A stretch of 64,000 nucleotides of DNA, from positions 2,046,001-2,110,000 of the forward strand of contig QCXZ01000086.1 in assembly GCA_025024175.1 (NCBI GenBank). Reading direction: 5' to 3'. Below, one piece after another: positions 11,101 to 20,290 of this stretch. The position numbers and the translations under genes were made by a program. How positions within the stretch are numbered: position 1 is the first letter of the stretch; the number at the start of each line of letters is the position of its first letter. The DNA comes from Rhyzopertha dominica (taxonomy: Eukaryota > Arthropoda > Insecta > Coleoptera > Bostrichidae). Under the pieces are notes generated by a model. That model worked only from the letters and a program-made list of their open reading frames with translations. It ran no database searches and had not been told where the DNA came from.

Positions 11101-11332
11101 TAACTGCTAGACCCGTTTCATGAAGGAAGCTAACTCTCCGATGTTTGAACAGCCAAATTGTAAGTACAGTTAATATTAACAACGAAGTATAAGATAATAA
11201 ATTTAAACTATCTAATCTATGGTTTGCTTGAGCTTTTGCATCAAGCTCTATGTCTGATGCTGCTCCTTGACAGGAAAATACGTAACATACCAAAATAACA
11301 ATAAAATCTTTAAACAAATTGCTGCACTGCAT
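8141..11332 (-). CDS. Nhe3: Endosomal Na+/H+ exchanger, NHE6/7/9 (SLC9A6/A7/A9) type
   Basis: Twelve coding exons: 11332-11095, 11040-10736, 10645-10356, 10299-10155, 10089-9984, 9460-9258, 9131-8866, 8813-8762, 8699-8670, 8597-8397, 8345-8244, 8173-8141. All phases agree and give 656 residues. A signal-like N-terminus precedes [20 protein letters not shown], an N-glycosylation-rich lumenal loop, [57 protein letters not shown], and [16 protein letters not shown]. These match the organellar NHE6/7/9 branch rather than plasma-membrane NHEs. Such exchangers swap lumenal H+ for Na+/K+ and set endosomal pH. The cytoplasmic tail is acidic and ends ISGHQL. Two of its introns are of the minor U12 class. 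The Drosophila name Nhe3 is used for this branch. It is divergent from PDIA3. Confidence 0.93.
9132..9257 (-). other. U12-type GT-AG intron of the Na+/H+ exchanger
   Basis: The intron begins GTATCCTTT, an exact match to the minor-spliceosome 5' site. It holds TTCCTTAAC (plus 9143-9151), the exact U12 branch consensus, with the branch A 12 bases from the AG end. Removing 126 bases joins ...LTGF to [13 protein letters not shown] at phase 0, as family alignment requires. Confidence 0.85.
10090..10154 (-). other. U12-type AT-AC intron of the Na+/H+ exchanger
   Basis: No GT-AG pair restores the family sequence here. A 65-base intron starting ATATCCTTT and ending AC does: it joins GCITAL to [10 protein letters not shown] at phase 0, where human NHE6 has TALVTKFT. 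The exact branch consensus TTCCTTAAC lies ten bases before the AC end. Confidence 0.9.
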
Positions 11333-11567
11333 TTTTCACTATTACACTGCACCAAACATATACCTAAAACGTGCTAACTTTAAATGAATCACAGACGATT
11401 ATTTATAAATATTATTAAACAATAAACAAGTTGTCATGCAGTCAGGAGTTTACAATCCCGTTTACATTAATTTATCGGTTATCACTTAAGATAATTCTAC
11501 GACCTTCTCCTGCAAGATATTAAAAAAATTGCGTGTTGACGTCGGCATTGAGTGTATACTTTGCGAA

Positions 11568-11580
11568 CAGCGTTGCCAGA
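11568..11580 (-). promoter_or_regulatory. TCTGGCAACGCTG motif upstream of the NHE gene
   Basis: An exact match to TCTGGCAACRCTG, in the sense orientation of the exchanger and about 240 bases before its start codon. It matches Drosophila Motif 1 (YGGTCACACTR) at 8 of 11 positions. Confidence 0.5.
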
Positions 11581-11754
11581 TTAAAAAATAAAAATTCCGT
11601 AAATGTATGTACTACGTATTGAAAATATGCAATAGACACAAATAAGAGAAAAGCAAAAAGTATGAGTTATGTAAGCAATAATTATAACGATATAGCTACA
11701 TGTATATTCCTGAAATACATACATACCTAGCTATATGTACGTACATTTAGAGAT

Positions 11755-11766
11755 CAGTGGCGTACA
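11755..11766 (+). repeat. CAGTGGCGTACA element terminus (candidate)
   Basis: Same terminus style as 3270-3280 and 40709-40700. It follows a repetitive tract of ACATAC/TACGTAC units at about 11700-11745. The other end was not found. Confidence 0.25.
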
Positions 11767-12419
11767 TACACATGAATCGTTTTATTTGTATAATGAGGAT
11801 CGAAACGGTATTCACAAAAATTTGCTTTACCTTTGTATTATTTAGAACTTATTAAACCAGCAACTGTGTCTACAGACAAACAGTTTCTCTACTTTAATTT
11901 TTATCAGATCAGTTTCTGAAACAAATCCCGTTATTACAGAACTATATAATATAACAAAGTAAACCCAGTGCGAGAAATTGGATAGTTCATTAAACCAAGG
12001 TCCATTTTTTATATATGTAAATGGTTTAGCATTGACAGAGATATAATTGTGAAGTAAGTACATGCGAATGATACTTTGCTGGTATATTCCAGAGATGAGT
12101 ACACCTAAACACTATAGAAAACTGGTGCAAACCGGATAAAATGAAACTGAGCAGGAAAAGTATTTAGAGTTTCTATCTGATAAAAGCTTAATTTTAGAAA
12201 ACCGTACTAAGAATACTCAAAACAAATTAAGGAAACTCATTAGGCAAATTAAAGAGTTTCACACATTTAAATGGACAAATAAAACTGTTAAGAGCTATTC
12301 AGTCAAGAAGCATTAGTGTACCTATGTAGATGTTTTCTGTAACATACATATGTTCATTTATACTTATTTTTTTTATAAAAAGGCGAAACATGTCTCCATA
12401 GACAAATTATAGAGTACAA

Positions 12420-12780
12420 CGGTAATAATATACCTGTATCTCCTGGGAAAACCATTTTATGATTATGTACCCCTATATTACATATTTCAAAAACTACAAA
12501 GAATCCAAGATAAAGCAGTTAAATTAATTTGTAACTTGAAGGAACTAACATCAACAAAATAAAATTAAAACGGAAAAAATATTCCAGACATTGATTTAGT
12601 ATTCAATAAAGACATTCGTCATATATGACCATGAAGAAGTTACACTCCGAACATTGTGCAACAAATAAAACATAAAATACAATAACTTCTAAAGCAGCAA
12701 GAATATATAATGATCTAACAGAGCAAATTACTCACATAAGAAATATGAAAACATTTGCAACCAACGCAGGAATTAATTAG
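12420..12780 (+). mobile_element. Decayed C-terminal end of a non-LTR retrotransposon
   Basis: In shifting frames the stretch encodes LQRIQDKAVKLICNL, then YTPNIVQQIKHKI, then KAARIYNDLTEQIT and KTFATNAGIN. This order (LQR-Q-KA-RLI, then a basic Y-P block, then an A--YN-LP-like end) is typical of the region after the reverse-transcriptase domain in jockey-like LINEs. Stops and shifts show it is dead. Family not assignable. Confidence 0.5.
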
Positions 12781-13555
12781 TAGACGGAACTAAACGCAAT
12801 TTATTATTTCTTAAGACAACTGAATATTATTTTTTAAAAATCGTTACTATCAATGATGTATCATCTTAGTGTGACCTCAATTTGATTGAAAAATCGTATA
12901 TTTAGAAAAAATCCCAAGTTCTATAGATTTTAACTAAAATGGATGCAGAATAATTCAAAGAGCTGGCAACGGTGCTTGCAGGCGAAATACCGCTGGATCG
13001 AAAGTTTGTTTAAACTAAAGTATCGTTTGATCGAAAGTTATCCCCCACGTGAATGATACTTCCATACTTATAATATATCAATACTTTTGATTTGATAGTA
13101 ACACCAAAGACGTCTTTGGTAACACATAATGTCTTTAGTTTTTTTTTACATTATTCGTTGTAATTTAATGCAGAGCGAACAAAATTTCACCAAGAATCTG
13201 AAATATGTACGAGGTATTGACAAGCGTAATTCCCTCAATTATATTTATTAATTATTAATGGTAATGACTAATGAGGGTATCTTTACAAAATTACGTATTT
13301 GGACAGTATATTTTTGTAAAATCAGAAACTGTAACATTTCAAAACTTGGCGGTTTCTTGGAGCATGTAGAAATAATACTCTAGACCAATCGTAATCGTAC
13401 ACACCGGCCATTACGGACATGCGTTGTCAATAGCCACGTAAAAATACGTATTCTATACATGACAGCTCAGCTCAAAGTATATTGCGTTGGTTGGTTAATG
13501 CATTATTACGCCGGTCTGCCTACAGTAATAAATAATTATCAAAGTACTATCTAAA

Positions 13556-15698
13556 ATGCATCCATTTAATGCATTTGTGTTCTTGTTCTGTTTGTATGGT
13601 AGTTTCGCGGCGGAACAAGATGTAGTTGAACTAACTGATTCGGATTTTTCCTCCCGACTTGCTGACTATGAAACCGCATTGGTGATGTTTTACGCTCCAT
13701 GGTAAGTTTTTCAAATAATCATCGCGCAAGTACTTCATAATTTACAAAAATACAGTCCTTACGTTGCCTAATAAGCAGCTGTATAACCTTGAAACTTGTT
13801 TTTATGCAATGTCAATGTCCTTTTTTATACCCCAGGTGTGGGCACTGCAAGAGATTAAAGCCGGAATACGCCAAAGCTGCTGAAGACCTCTTGAAAAACG
13901 ACCCTCCGATTACTTTAGCTAAAGTTGACTGTACGGAAGATGGTAAAGAAACCTGTTCGAAATACAGCGTCAGTGGCTACCCTACGTTGAAAATATTCCG
14001 CAACGGTGAGCTTTCGCAAGAGTACAATGGACCCAGGGAGGCCTCGGGCATTGTTAAGTACATGAAAGCCCAAGTTGGCCCCAGTTCAAAAGAGGTGAAC
14101 AGTGTTGAAGAACTTGAGAAGTTCTTGAAAGCTGAAGATGAAGTTGCTGTTGTCGGCTTCTTCGAAAAAGAATCTGATTTAAAGGCTGCATTTTTGAAAC
14201 TGGCCGACAAGCTGAGGGAGAAGGTGCGATTCGCTCACTCTACATATAAGGACGTCTTGGAAAAATATGGCGCCAAGTAAGTGTTTTTATACCATGCATC
14301 GGTATGTTATCGCCGTTGATCCTTATTGTTTTTATTGGATTATTAGCATAATTCGCAAACTATGTAGTGATTCTTCACTACATTGTGATTTAGATACACA
14401 TAATCTAAAACTGTGTACAACGATATCAATTCTTTTCATGTTAAATACAGTGAGATACATTTTTTTTTGTTTTTAGGGACGATATCATTCTCTTCCGTCC
14501 GGCCCACCTAGCCAATAAGTTTGAAGAAGACACCGTCAAGTATAAGGGTAGTGCAGTCACTTCCGACATTGATGACTTCATTTTCAAAAACTAGTAAGTG
14601 GACTTCGCCTGTTACGTCGCTTGTTGCTTATTCATCTGTTCTTTTCAGCCATGGTCTGGTAGGCCATCGCAAGACTGACAACAGGCAGGACTTCAGCAAT
14701 CCCCTTGTAGTTGCCTATTACGCTGTTGATTACATCAAAAATCCCAAAGGAACAAACTACTGGCGCAACAGAGTTCTGAAGGTGGCCAAGCAGTACGCTG
14801 GCAAAATTAATTTTGCCGTTTCTTCCAAGGACGACTTCCAGAAAGAACTGAACGAGTTTGGCGTTGATTTCGCTAAAGGAGACAAGCCGCTTGTCTTTGC
14901 TCGCGATGCTAGCAACCAGAAGTTTATCATGAAAGATGAATTCAGGTAAATATCCCATTCTTTTTATTTTGAAACGGAAAAATCCGTTTAAGTAGTAATT
15001 TATGGTAATGACTTGCTTCAAAATTCTTTTTTAAATTTGAACTGATGTGGATGAGATGATTTTCAAGAAACCAAGTTGTCATAATGAAATCTTGTTTCAG
15101 CATCGAAGCCTTGGACAAATTCGTGCAAAATGTGCTAGATGGAGTACTAGAACCATACCTCAAATCAGAACCCATCCCCAGTAGCAACGATGAACCAGTA
15201 AAAGTTGCCGTTGCCAAGAACTTCGACGAAGTCGTCATCAACAACAACAAAGATACATTGATTGAATTCTATGCTCCGTGGTGCGGACACTGCAAGAAGT
15301 TGGCTCCTGCATATGATGAGCTCGCTCAGAAGCTTGCTGATGAAGACGTAGCCATTGTTAAGATGGATGCCACGGCAAATGACGTACCACCCCCCGTATG
15401 AAGTGCGTGGGTTCCCTACGTTGTACTGGGCTCCCAAGGACTCCAAGGATAGCCCAAGGAAATATGAGGTAGGTAATTAAATAACATCTGGTGTGGTCAA
15501 TGAATTTAGATCTTTGGATTCATCACGGCAATTGATAGCTCCAATCCAAGATGAGAGCCACTTATAGTATGTAATGCATTTCATTTTCAGGGTGGACGTG
15601 AAGTTGATGACTTCATCAAGTACATTGCTAAACACGCTACGAAGGAGCTGAAGGGATACGACAGGAAAGGGAACTCCAAACAAAAGACTGAGTTGTAA
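13556..15698 (+). CDS. PDIA3: Protein disulfide-isomerase A3 (ERp57/ERp60), with a one-base frameshift
   Basis: Six exons: 13556-13701, 13836-14276, 14477-14593, 14649-14945, 15101-15468, 15591-15698. A signal peptide (MHPFNAFVFLFCLYGSFAA) precedes thioredoxin domain a with WCGHCK (residues 49-54), domains b and b', and domain a' with a second WCGHCK near 394-399. The C-terminus ends KTEL, a KDEL-type ER retention signal. The protein oxidises and isomerises disulfides of glycoproteins in the ER. The exons sum to 1477 bases, one more than a multiple of three. A run of six C at 15390-15395, inside the conserved ANDVPPP-YEVRGFP segment, should be five; as given the frame stops at 15399-15401. 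Everything after it is intact in the other frame, so an assembly error is likelier than a dead gene. Poly(A) signal at 15918-15923. Confidence 0.92.
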
Positions 15699-15917
15699 AG
15701 TGTGAAGTTGAATCAGTACGTTGTGTAATTGTAATTTAATGATTTCTATGTAGTTTCTAAATAATTCATTTTGTAATTAAAACCAATTTGTGTAATAACC
15801 TTTCAATGGATGTCCCAGAACCCAATGTAATGAAGTTAAGGTACGAATTTCTGGCTTTAATGTGAATTAATGTTTGGTGTACAGGAGATTATATGAATTG
15901 AATCGGAATTTTTTCTA

Positions 15918-15923
15918 AATAAA
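15918..15923 (+). terminator. Poly(A) signal of PDIA3
   Basis: AATAAA about 220 bases after the PDIA3 stop codon, the first canonical hexamer in that UTR. Confidence 0.6.
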
Positions 15924-16418
15924 ATTACACTTTCTGGTTTTTCTTTTGAGTAATACTGCTGCAAGCCAGCGGCTTATTTGTATTGCGAAATTCCATGAAC
16001 AAAAACTACTGCTATAAAACAAAGAAATTGACCAAATTTGTAATAACATTGATTAAGTTGTATTAAGAATATGCTGTTTCATAGTATCTACTAAATAATT
16101 GTCAGAAGATGTATTGTGTAGCGTACCAGAATTGAAAAATAATACATTAAATATCTTCTTATTATTTACCTATAGGTAATGCTAAGAAAATACAATTAAG
16201 TAACTGAAACCACAAGATTTTGGCCTGACAAAGACAAAGTTCTCTATAGTGTAATAAGGATATTACTGCACATAAAATATGTAGGTATTTAGGTATCAAA
16301 TTTCGTTAGTTATCATTGGTCTCAGATCTCAGTGTGCATTGTGCAGTTGAAGAGTGTTAGTCATACACTGCAGTTGAAATCAAATTGTTTGCAATTGTAA
16401 TTGTGCAATTAACTAAGG

Positions 16419-16456
16419 ATGAACGGTCTAAATAGTCTGGGTGATGCTTCTTCAAA
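16419..16456 (+). CDS. Candidate short first coding exon (possibly of prolidase)
   Basis: ATG in the context aaggATGA opens a 38-base frame (MNGLNSLGDASS plus AA) that ends at a good donor, GTACGT. It ends at phase 2. The prolidase exon at 27234 has a gttttag acceptor needing exactly one base before AAA AGC CTC TGG, so the join would give ...[13 protein letters not shown] in frame. FRAT cannot use it: the nearest acceptor there gives an immediate stop. The link is inference from phase and sequence style only; the exon could belong to another transcript or be chance. Confidence 0.35.
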
Positions 16457-16574
16457 GTACGTATTGTATTTTTACCACACCTGCATATTTACTGTAAAAA
16501 AACAACATTAAAGACTGTTAGGTTATGCTAGTAAATTATTACAATATTCATTTAAACTACAGAAAATTTAATGT

Positions 16575-16580
16575 TTTATT
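16575..16580 (-). terminator. Poly(A) signal of BOLA3
   Basis: Minus-strand AATAAA about 95 bases beyond the BOLA3 stop codon. Confidence 0.55.
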
Positions 16581-16673
16581 GTATTACCTTACAACTACGT
16601 AATCTCACAATCGATTTGATTCATTTCTGGGTAACACTTAACACATCACAGACGTAAAACTAATACAACTGTG

Positions 16674-17081
16674 CTAAGAAGGAACTTTGGTGACTATATT
16701 TAATGCGTGTATATATTTAATCTGTTCTTTCAATGCATCATACACACTTCTATGTTGTTTTACTACGGAGAGACCCTTAAAATCGGGGTTCTCTATGTAA
16801 ATCTCGTACATCGCCCCACAGCCTCCAGACACATCGTTCACACTTATTTGGGTTGCTGTTGGAAAATTACGTTGGAGTATTTTTTCAAGCTGTTTTTCTG
16901 AAGTGGCAGGGCTTGGTGCGCTCGAGCTGGAGCTGTATCTGCTAAGAACCTGAAATAAGCGAAATGTATGTGAGGTTATGTTTGTGCCCCACAATTATCT
17001 TACATTAGTGTTTTTTCTAAGTATGCTCGTTTTTAATGAGTTTAAAATTTGTCTAAATACGTTGAATACGGTAAAATTCAT
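16674..17081 (-). CDS. BOLA3: BolA-like protein 3, mitochondrial
   Basis: Exons 17081-17004 and 16949-16674 (donor gtaaga, acceptor tttcag, phase 0) encode 117 residues. The first 26 residues are rich in basic and hydroxylated residues without acids (MNFTVFNVFRQILNSLKTSI), as in a mitochondrial presequence. The BolA domain follows with the diagnostic SGGCGAMYEIYIE, the cysteine found in human BOLA3, the invariant histidine in VVKQHRSVYDALK, and the end HALNIVTKVPS. BOLA3 works with GLRX5 and NFU1 to deliver 4Fe-4S clusters in mitochondria, serving lipoate synthase and respiratory complexes. Its start lies about 65 bases from an oriented promoter motif. If the exon at 16419 belongs to prolidase, this gene is nested in a prolidase intron on the opposite strand. 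Confidence 0.93.
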
Positions 17082-17145
17082 TATATTTAATGTTCAGTGG
17101 TATGCTATGACAGTTTGAATTTAAAGGTCTCTGTAATACCGGGTA

Positions 17146-17158
17146 CAGTGTTGCCAGA
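17146..17158 (-). promoter_or_regulatory. TCTGGCAACACTG motif at the BOLA3 promoter
   Basis: An exact match to the window consensus, sense-oriented and 65 bases before the BOLA3 start codon. It also forms the core of inverted arm A. TGGCAACACTG differs from Drosophila Motif 1 at two of eleven positions. Confidence 0.5.
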
Positions 17159-17626
17159 ATGTTCATTATATTAAAAATCTGACATACAAAACAAAATAAT
17201 CATATTCAAAATTAAAAAGGCAGTAACACCAAGTCAATTTGTATTTATGTTCTAAATGTCTTTTACTGCTAGCATTTTTGACAACGTTTATACGTTTACG
17301 TTTATAATATTGTCATACCTATGTATCACAAACATTTGATATTCCTGTCATTTCTGCGTAATACAAATGTGTAAAAGTAGTGTAACTCTGACGGATACTA
17401 GCAGTTTGATAGAATTTGGAATCATAATAATTTATTATTTTGTTCACCTTTTCTGGATGATGTAAAGATATTTCTGTTTTTTAGCCAATAATAAAATACT
17501 AAAAGAACCGGTGATTTTTAAAAATATTTTTGTCGAAGACTGTTTCGTAAAACGATGAATTAAAAAATCCACCCCTACGATCCTGCTCGGAGAAATAATC
17601 CATACGAGTAGGCATAAATCTCTACT

Positions 17627-17639
17627 TCTGGCAACACTG
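17627..17639 (+). promoter_or_regulatory. TCTGGCAACACTG motif, candidate FRAT promoter
   Basis: Identical 13-mer to the BOLA3 copy but on the plus strand, facing the FRAT-like gene whose start codon is 0.9 kb downstream. A 5' UTR intron is possible, since a strong acceptor (ttctccctgcag) ends at 18080. An AGATGGCGCT element, a common insect promoter-proximal sequence, follows at about 17686. Confidence 0.45.
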
Positions 17640-18553
17640 ACCGGGTATCACAGACACTTCATTGTTAATTCCAATTATCTTACACAGATGGCGCTTGGCG
17701 ACTATAGAGCTGAAAAATAAGTAACTCGGAGCGATTATTGTTCATTTTATTTACGTTACTAGCAAAAATTCTTTTTGGTGGTTTTTTAAGAATATATTTT
17801 GTTGTTTGTGCCTCGTTTCTAATTAAAATCGGCATTGTAGAGATGACTTTCATTAATTTGCTTACGTAACAACGTTTTAATAAAAGGCCACGTTCAATTG
17901 ATCTGTTTGCAATGTGACCATACCTTTTGTTTGTTTTTATCGGTTCTGCTTGTTTTTTATTTTGTGTATTTTGTAGCTATCGAACAGATAACACGTTATT
18001 GTTGTAAAATACAGTAATAAGTCATCTGTTTTTCTTGGTAATTATCTAGTTTTTGTTTTGCTTTCCCCCTTCTCCCTGCAGATGCCCGGACGTTCCACAA
18101 TCCAAATGTAAATAAATAATACCCCTCCACTTGCTGACGTCAGTCTACCATTCTTGTGATGCAGACCGCAGACGTAATGTAAACCCGATTCAGAATTCCT
18201 ACGCGGTGTTAAAAATAATGTTTACATTGTTTCGGGGGTGTTAATCGTAGCTGTCGATGTAAGAAGAAGTCACCGGAGATTAGAATATTGTGTTTTTTAA
18301 ACAAGACAGTCCGGAAATTTACTGTTGACCCATTCTAAAGGCTTGCTGGATGTAATGTTTACATGGCGTTACTTTTTGTTGACGTGTGAGTTGTGAAAGC
18401 ACCCAAACAACAGTTAACGTAGTTCGCCGTCGATAGCGGCGCTTTAGTCGTAGAGAGGCGTTTGTTGGTGGCGGTGTTCTCGCAGTGCCGCCTTGTTTTG
18501 TTTTATTTTCGCGTAGCAAGCGTGTTTTAACGGTTATCAGTGGCAAGATATAA

Positions 18554-19024
18554 ATGCCAGCAATGCCTTCAGCAGATATGCGTACCACAACCGGCGGAAG
18601 CTCGGCCGCAGGCAACCTAAATACGGTTAAAGGTCCAGAGTTCAACATCAGCTCCAAGGACGTGGAAGGTCTCGTGCTCGAAATCAAAGAGAACCTTAGG
18701 CTATCGGCCTCCACGATGAAGGCGATACCCTGCAGCCACTTGGCGAGGAAGTCTTCCCGTGCGTCACCGTATCGAGTACCCGGGAAATTCTGCTGCGACA
18801 CCTGTGACTCCACCTGCGCCAAGAAGGTCAGGCGTAAAGCACAACAGGACGCCACGACGTCCGAGGACCCCTACGAACTCCTGCAGAAGTTGCTCAGAGA
18901 CGGGAGCCTCGTGAGCGAGGCTGTAAGACGTGTACAGTTGGGTCTGACCCCGAAGCAGCGGTATTTCTACGAGTCCGATGATGATTCTAGCCCCGTCCTC
19001 AGATTGTGTTCGCAAGAGAATTGA
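18554..19024 (+). CDS. FRAT/GBP-like GSK-3-binding protein
   Basis: An intronless frame of 156 residues with two blocks that match vertebrate FRAT1/FRAT2/GBP in the same order. Block 1, residues 35-51, KDVEGLVLEIKENLRLS, aligns with GEVDRLVAQIGETLQLD near the FRAT1 N-terminus. Block 2, residues 104-127, holds EDPYELLQKLL and GSLVSEAVRRVQ and aligns with the GSK3-binding helix of FRAT (DPHRLLQQL, GNLIKEAVRRL). FRAT proteins bind GSK3, compete with Axin and promote Wnt/beta-catenin signalling. Between the blocks lies a Cys cluster (CCDTCDSTC) not known to me from FRAT. An SDDDSS acidic patch follows block 2. Human FRAT1 is longer (279 residues). The frame is GC-richer than its surroundings. Start ATG 18554 is followed by in-frame ATG 18563. 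Confidence 0.85.
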   Translation: MPAMPSADMRTTTGGSSAAGNLNTVKGPEFNISSKDVEGLVLEIKENLRLSASTMKAIPCSHLARKSSRASPYRVPGKFCCDTCDSTCAKKVRRKAQQDATTSEDPYELLQKLLRDGSLVSEAVRRVQLGLTPKQRYFYESDDDSSPVLRLCSQEN

Positions 19025-20290
19025 ACTGATGCTTAGATATAGTTCATTAAAGCTGTTTTAAATGTTCCTTTCGAATTCTAGTGTGCGTGAGCTAAAGGGT
19101 GTGAAAATTGAATGGTTCGGCGCAAAATTCACGGTGTTTACGCGAAAAAAAAAACAGATGGTTTTCCGAAGAACACTACGAGTCATGCGTCTTGGGAAGA
19201 AGAAAATCACGACACGCTTAATTTCATGTTTTCATTTGTCTTCATGCAGTTTGATTATCTCTGCCCCCGATATATAATTTCTTTAGTATTTTACGCTTAT
19301 GTAGAGTAGAATCTGCATGTTAGTACAATGAAGACGTTAATTATTAGTTTGTTGCTCCATATCTGTGATTGTACGAATACGACCTGCTTACCCTACTCAA
19401 CCCACGTTTTAGATGTTTAGAATTGTTATTACTTGTCTATGTGGGTATCGAAAGGTTGGCCTATGTAAACGTCGACCTCAAAATATCAACTGGGTGAGTG
19501 TCGGCACACCTCAATCACTTTTGTCTTTGATGTTATTTGAGGTCACTGTTTCTGCGATAGTTTTGTGGGGTGCAGCAGGGCACAACACATCGGCATTAGG
19601 GCATTTGATCTTATTGCCATTTCGGTTGCCGATTGGTTGAAAAAAAATGTTGTATTATGTAAATATTGAACTAGGTGTAAAGACATCGCTGGGCCGGCAG
19701 AATAATTTAGTAGTTCACTAGTTAACCTTTCTGTGGTGCTTCTGATACCAAATCTCGTTCTTTTAAGTACAGGGAGTGGCCGTCTCAGCTGACTTTTATT
19801 TCGATAGGTCAATTCTGATTTTATGCATTTGGGGTTCAATTTGGCACCCTCTCTTTCGAATTAGCCTGATAAGTTTGAACTTTGCATAAAATTTCACGTT
19901 GAATCAAACAGATTCTTACTGTTCTTGTGATATAATAACTTATTGTATAAAATAACTCAAATTAATAGAAATATTTTTAATGTAGAATCTGTAAACGGTG
20001 TATCAGTCTGTGCACTATCTTATACTTTTCTGTTTCCCTTAGTAAAATGCGGCAGTTACACAATGTTTCGACCTTAAACCATTTAAATTATCGCCAAATT
20101 TGTTATAAGAATTATAATCGCAATTCTGGGAAATCAGCTTTTCCTTTATTGTGGTTTTCGCATTATGTACGTTTTTGTTACAAATACGGTATTTTGTATT
20201 ATAATTATTTATAAACTGATGCCTGTGGCATAATTTCCCATTTTGTATCTCTCAAAATGTCGAATAAACATTTTGAATTGATCCTTTTTC
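19025..20290 (+). other. Probable 3' UTR of the FRAT-like gene
   Basis: About 1.2 kb of AT-rich sequence without a convincing reading frame follows the stop codon and ends shortly after an AATAAA at 20263-20268. Long 3' UTRs are common in regulatory genes; the extent is inferred from the signal only. Confidence 0.45.
20263..20268 (+). terminator. Poly(A) signal, probably of the FRAT-like gene
   Basis: AATAAA within cgaataaacatttt. I noted no earlier canonical hexamer on the plus strand between 19025 and this point. Confidence 0.45.

Larger units (their letters stand above)
11333..13555. other. NHE-PDIA3 divergent spacer
   Basis: About 2.2 kb between start codons. It holds the NHE-side promoter motif (11568-11580), a CAGTGGCGTA element end (11755-11766), a decayed reverse-transcriptase tail (12420-12780) and a weaker plus-strand promoter-motif copy (12962-12974). 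A CCACGT core at 13434-13439 is compatible with an XBP1/ER-stress site for PDIA3, but its spacing does not fit a full ERSE. Confidence 0.5.
17127..17657. repeat. Pair of facing 33-column inverted arms between BOLA3 and FRAT
   Basis: Arm A (minus, 17159-17127) and arm B (plus, 17626-17657) both read TTCTGGCAACACTG followed by ACC-GGTAT-ACAGA-AC. They agree in 29 of 33 aligned columns with one gap. The space between them is AT-rich and shows no further symmetry or coding sense. Either they are terminal repeats of a 531-base non-autonomous element, or two copies of an extended promoter element, one facing BOLA3 and one facing FRAT. Confidence 0.6.

Noticed and set aside
13430..13440. Full ER-stress response element before PDIA3
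   Set aside because: A CCACGT core exists but no CCAAT at the nine-base spacing, so only a weak XBP1-like core can be claimed.
16457..18100. Joining the exon at 16419 to the acceptor at 18080 or to the FRAT-like exon
   Set aside because: Both joins reach a stop within a few codons, and FRAT has its own ATG in frame.
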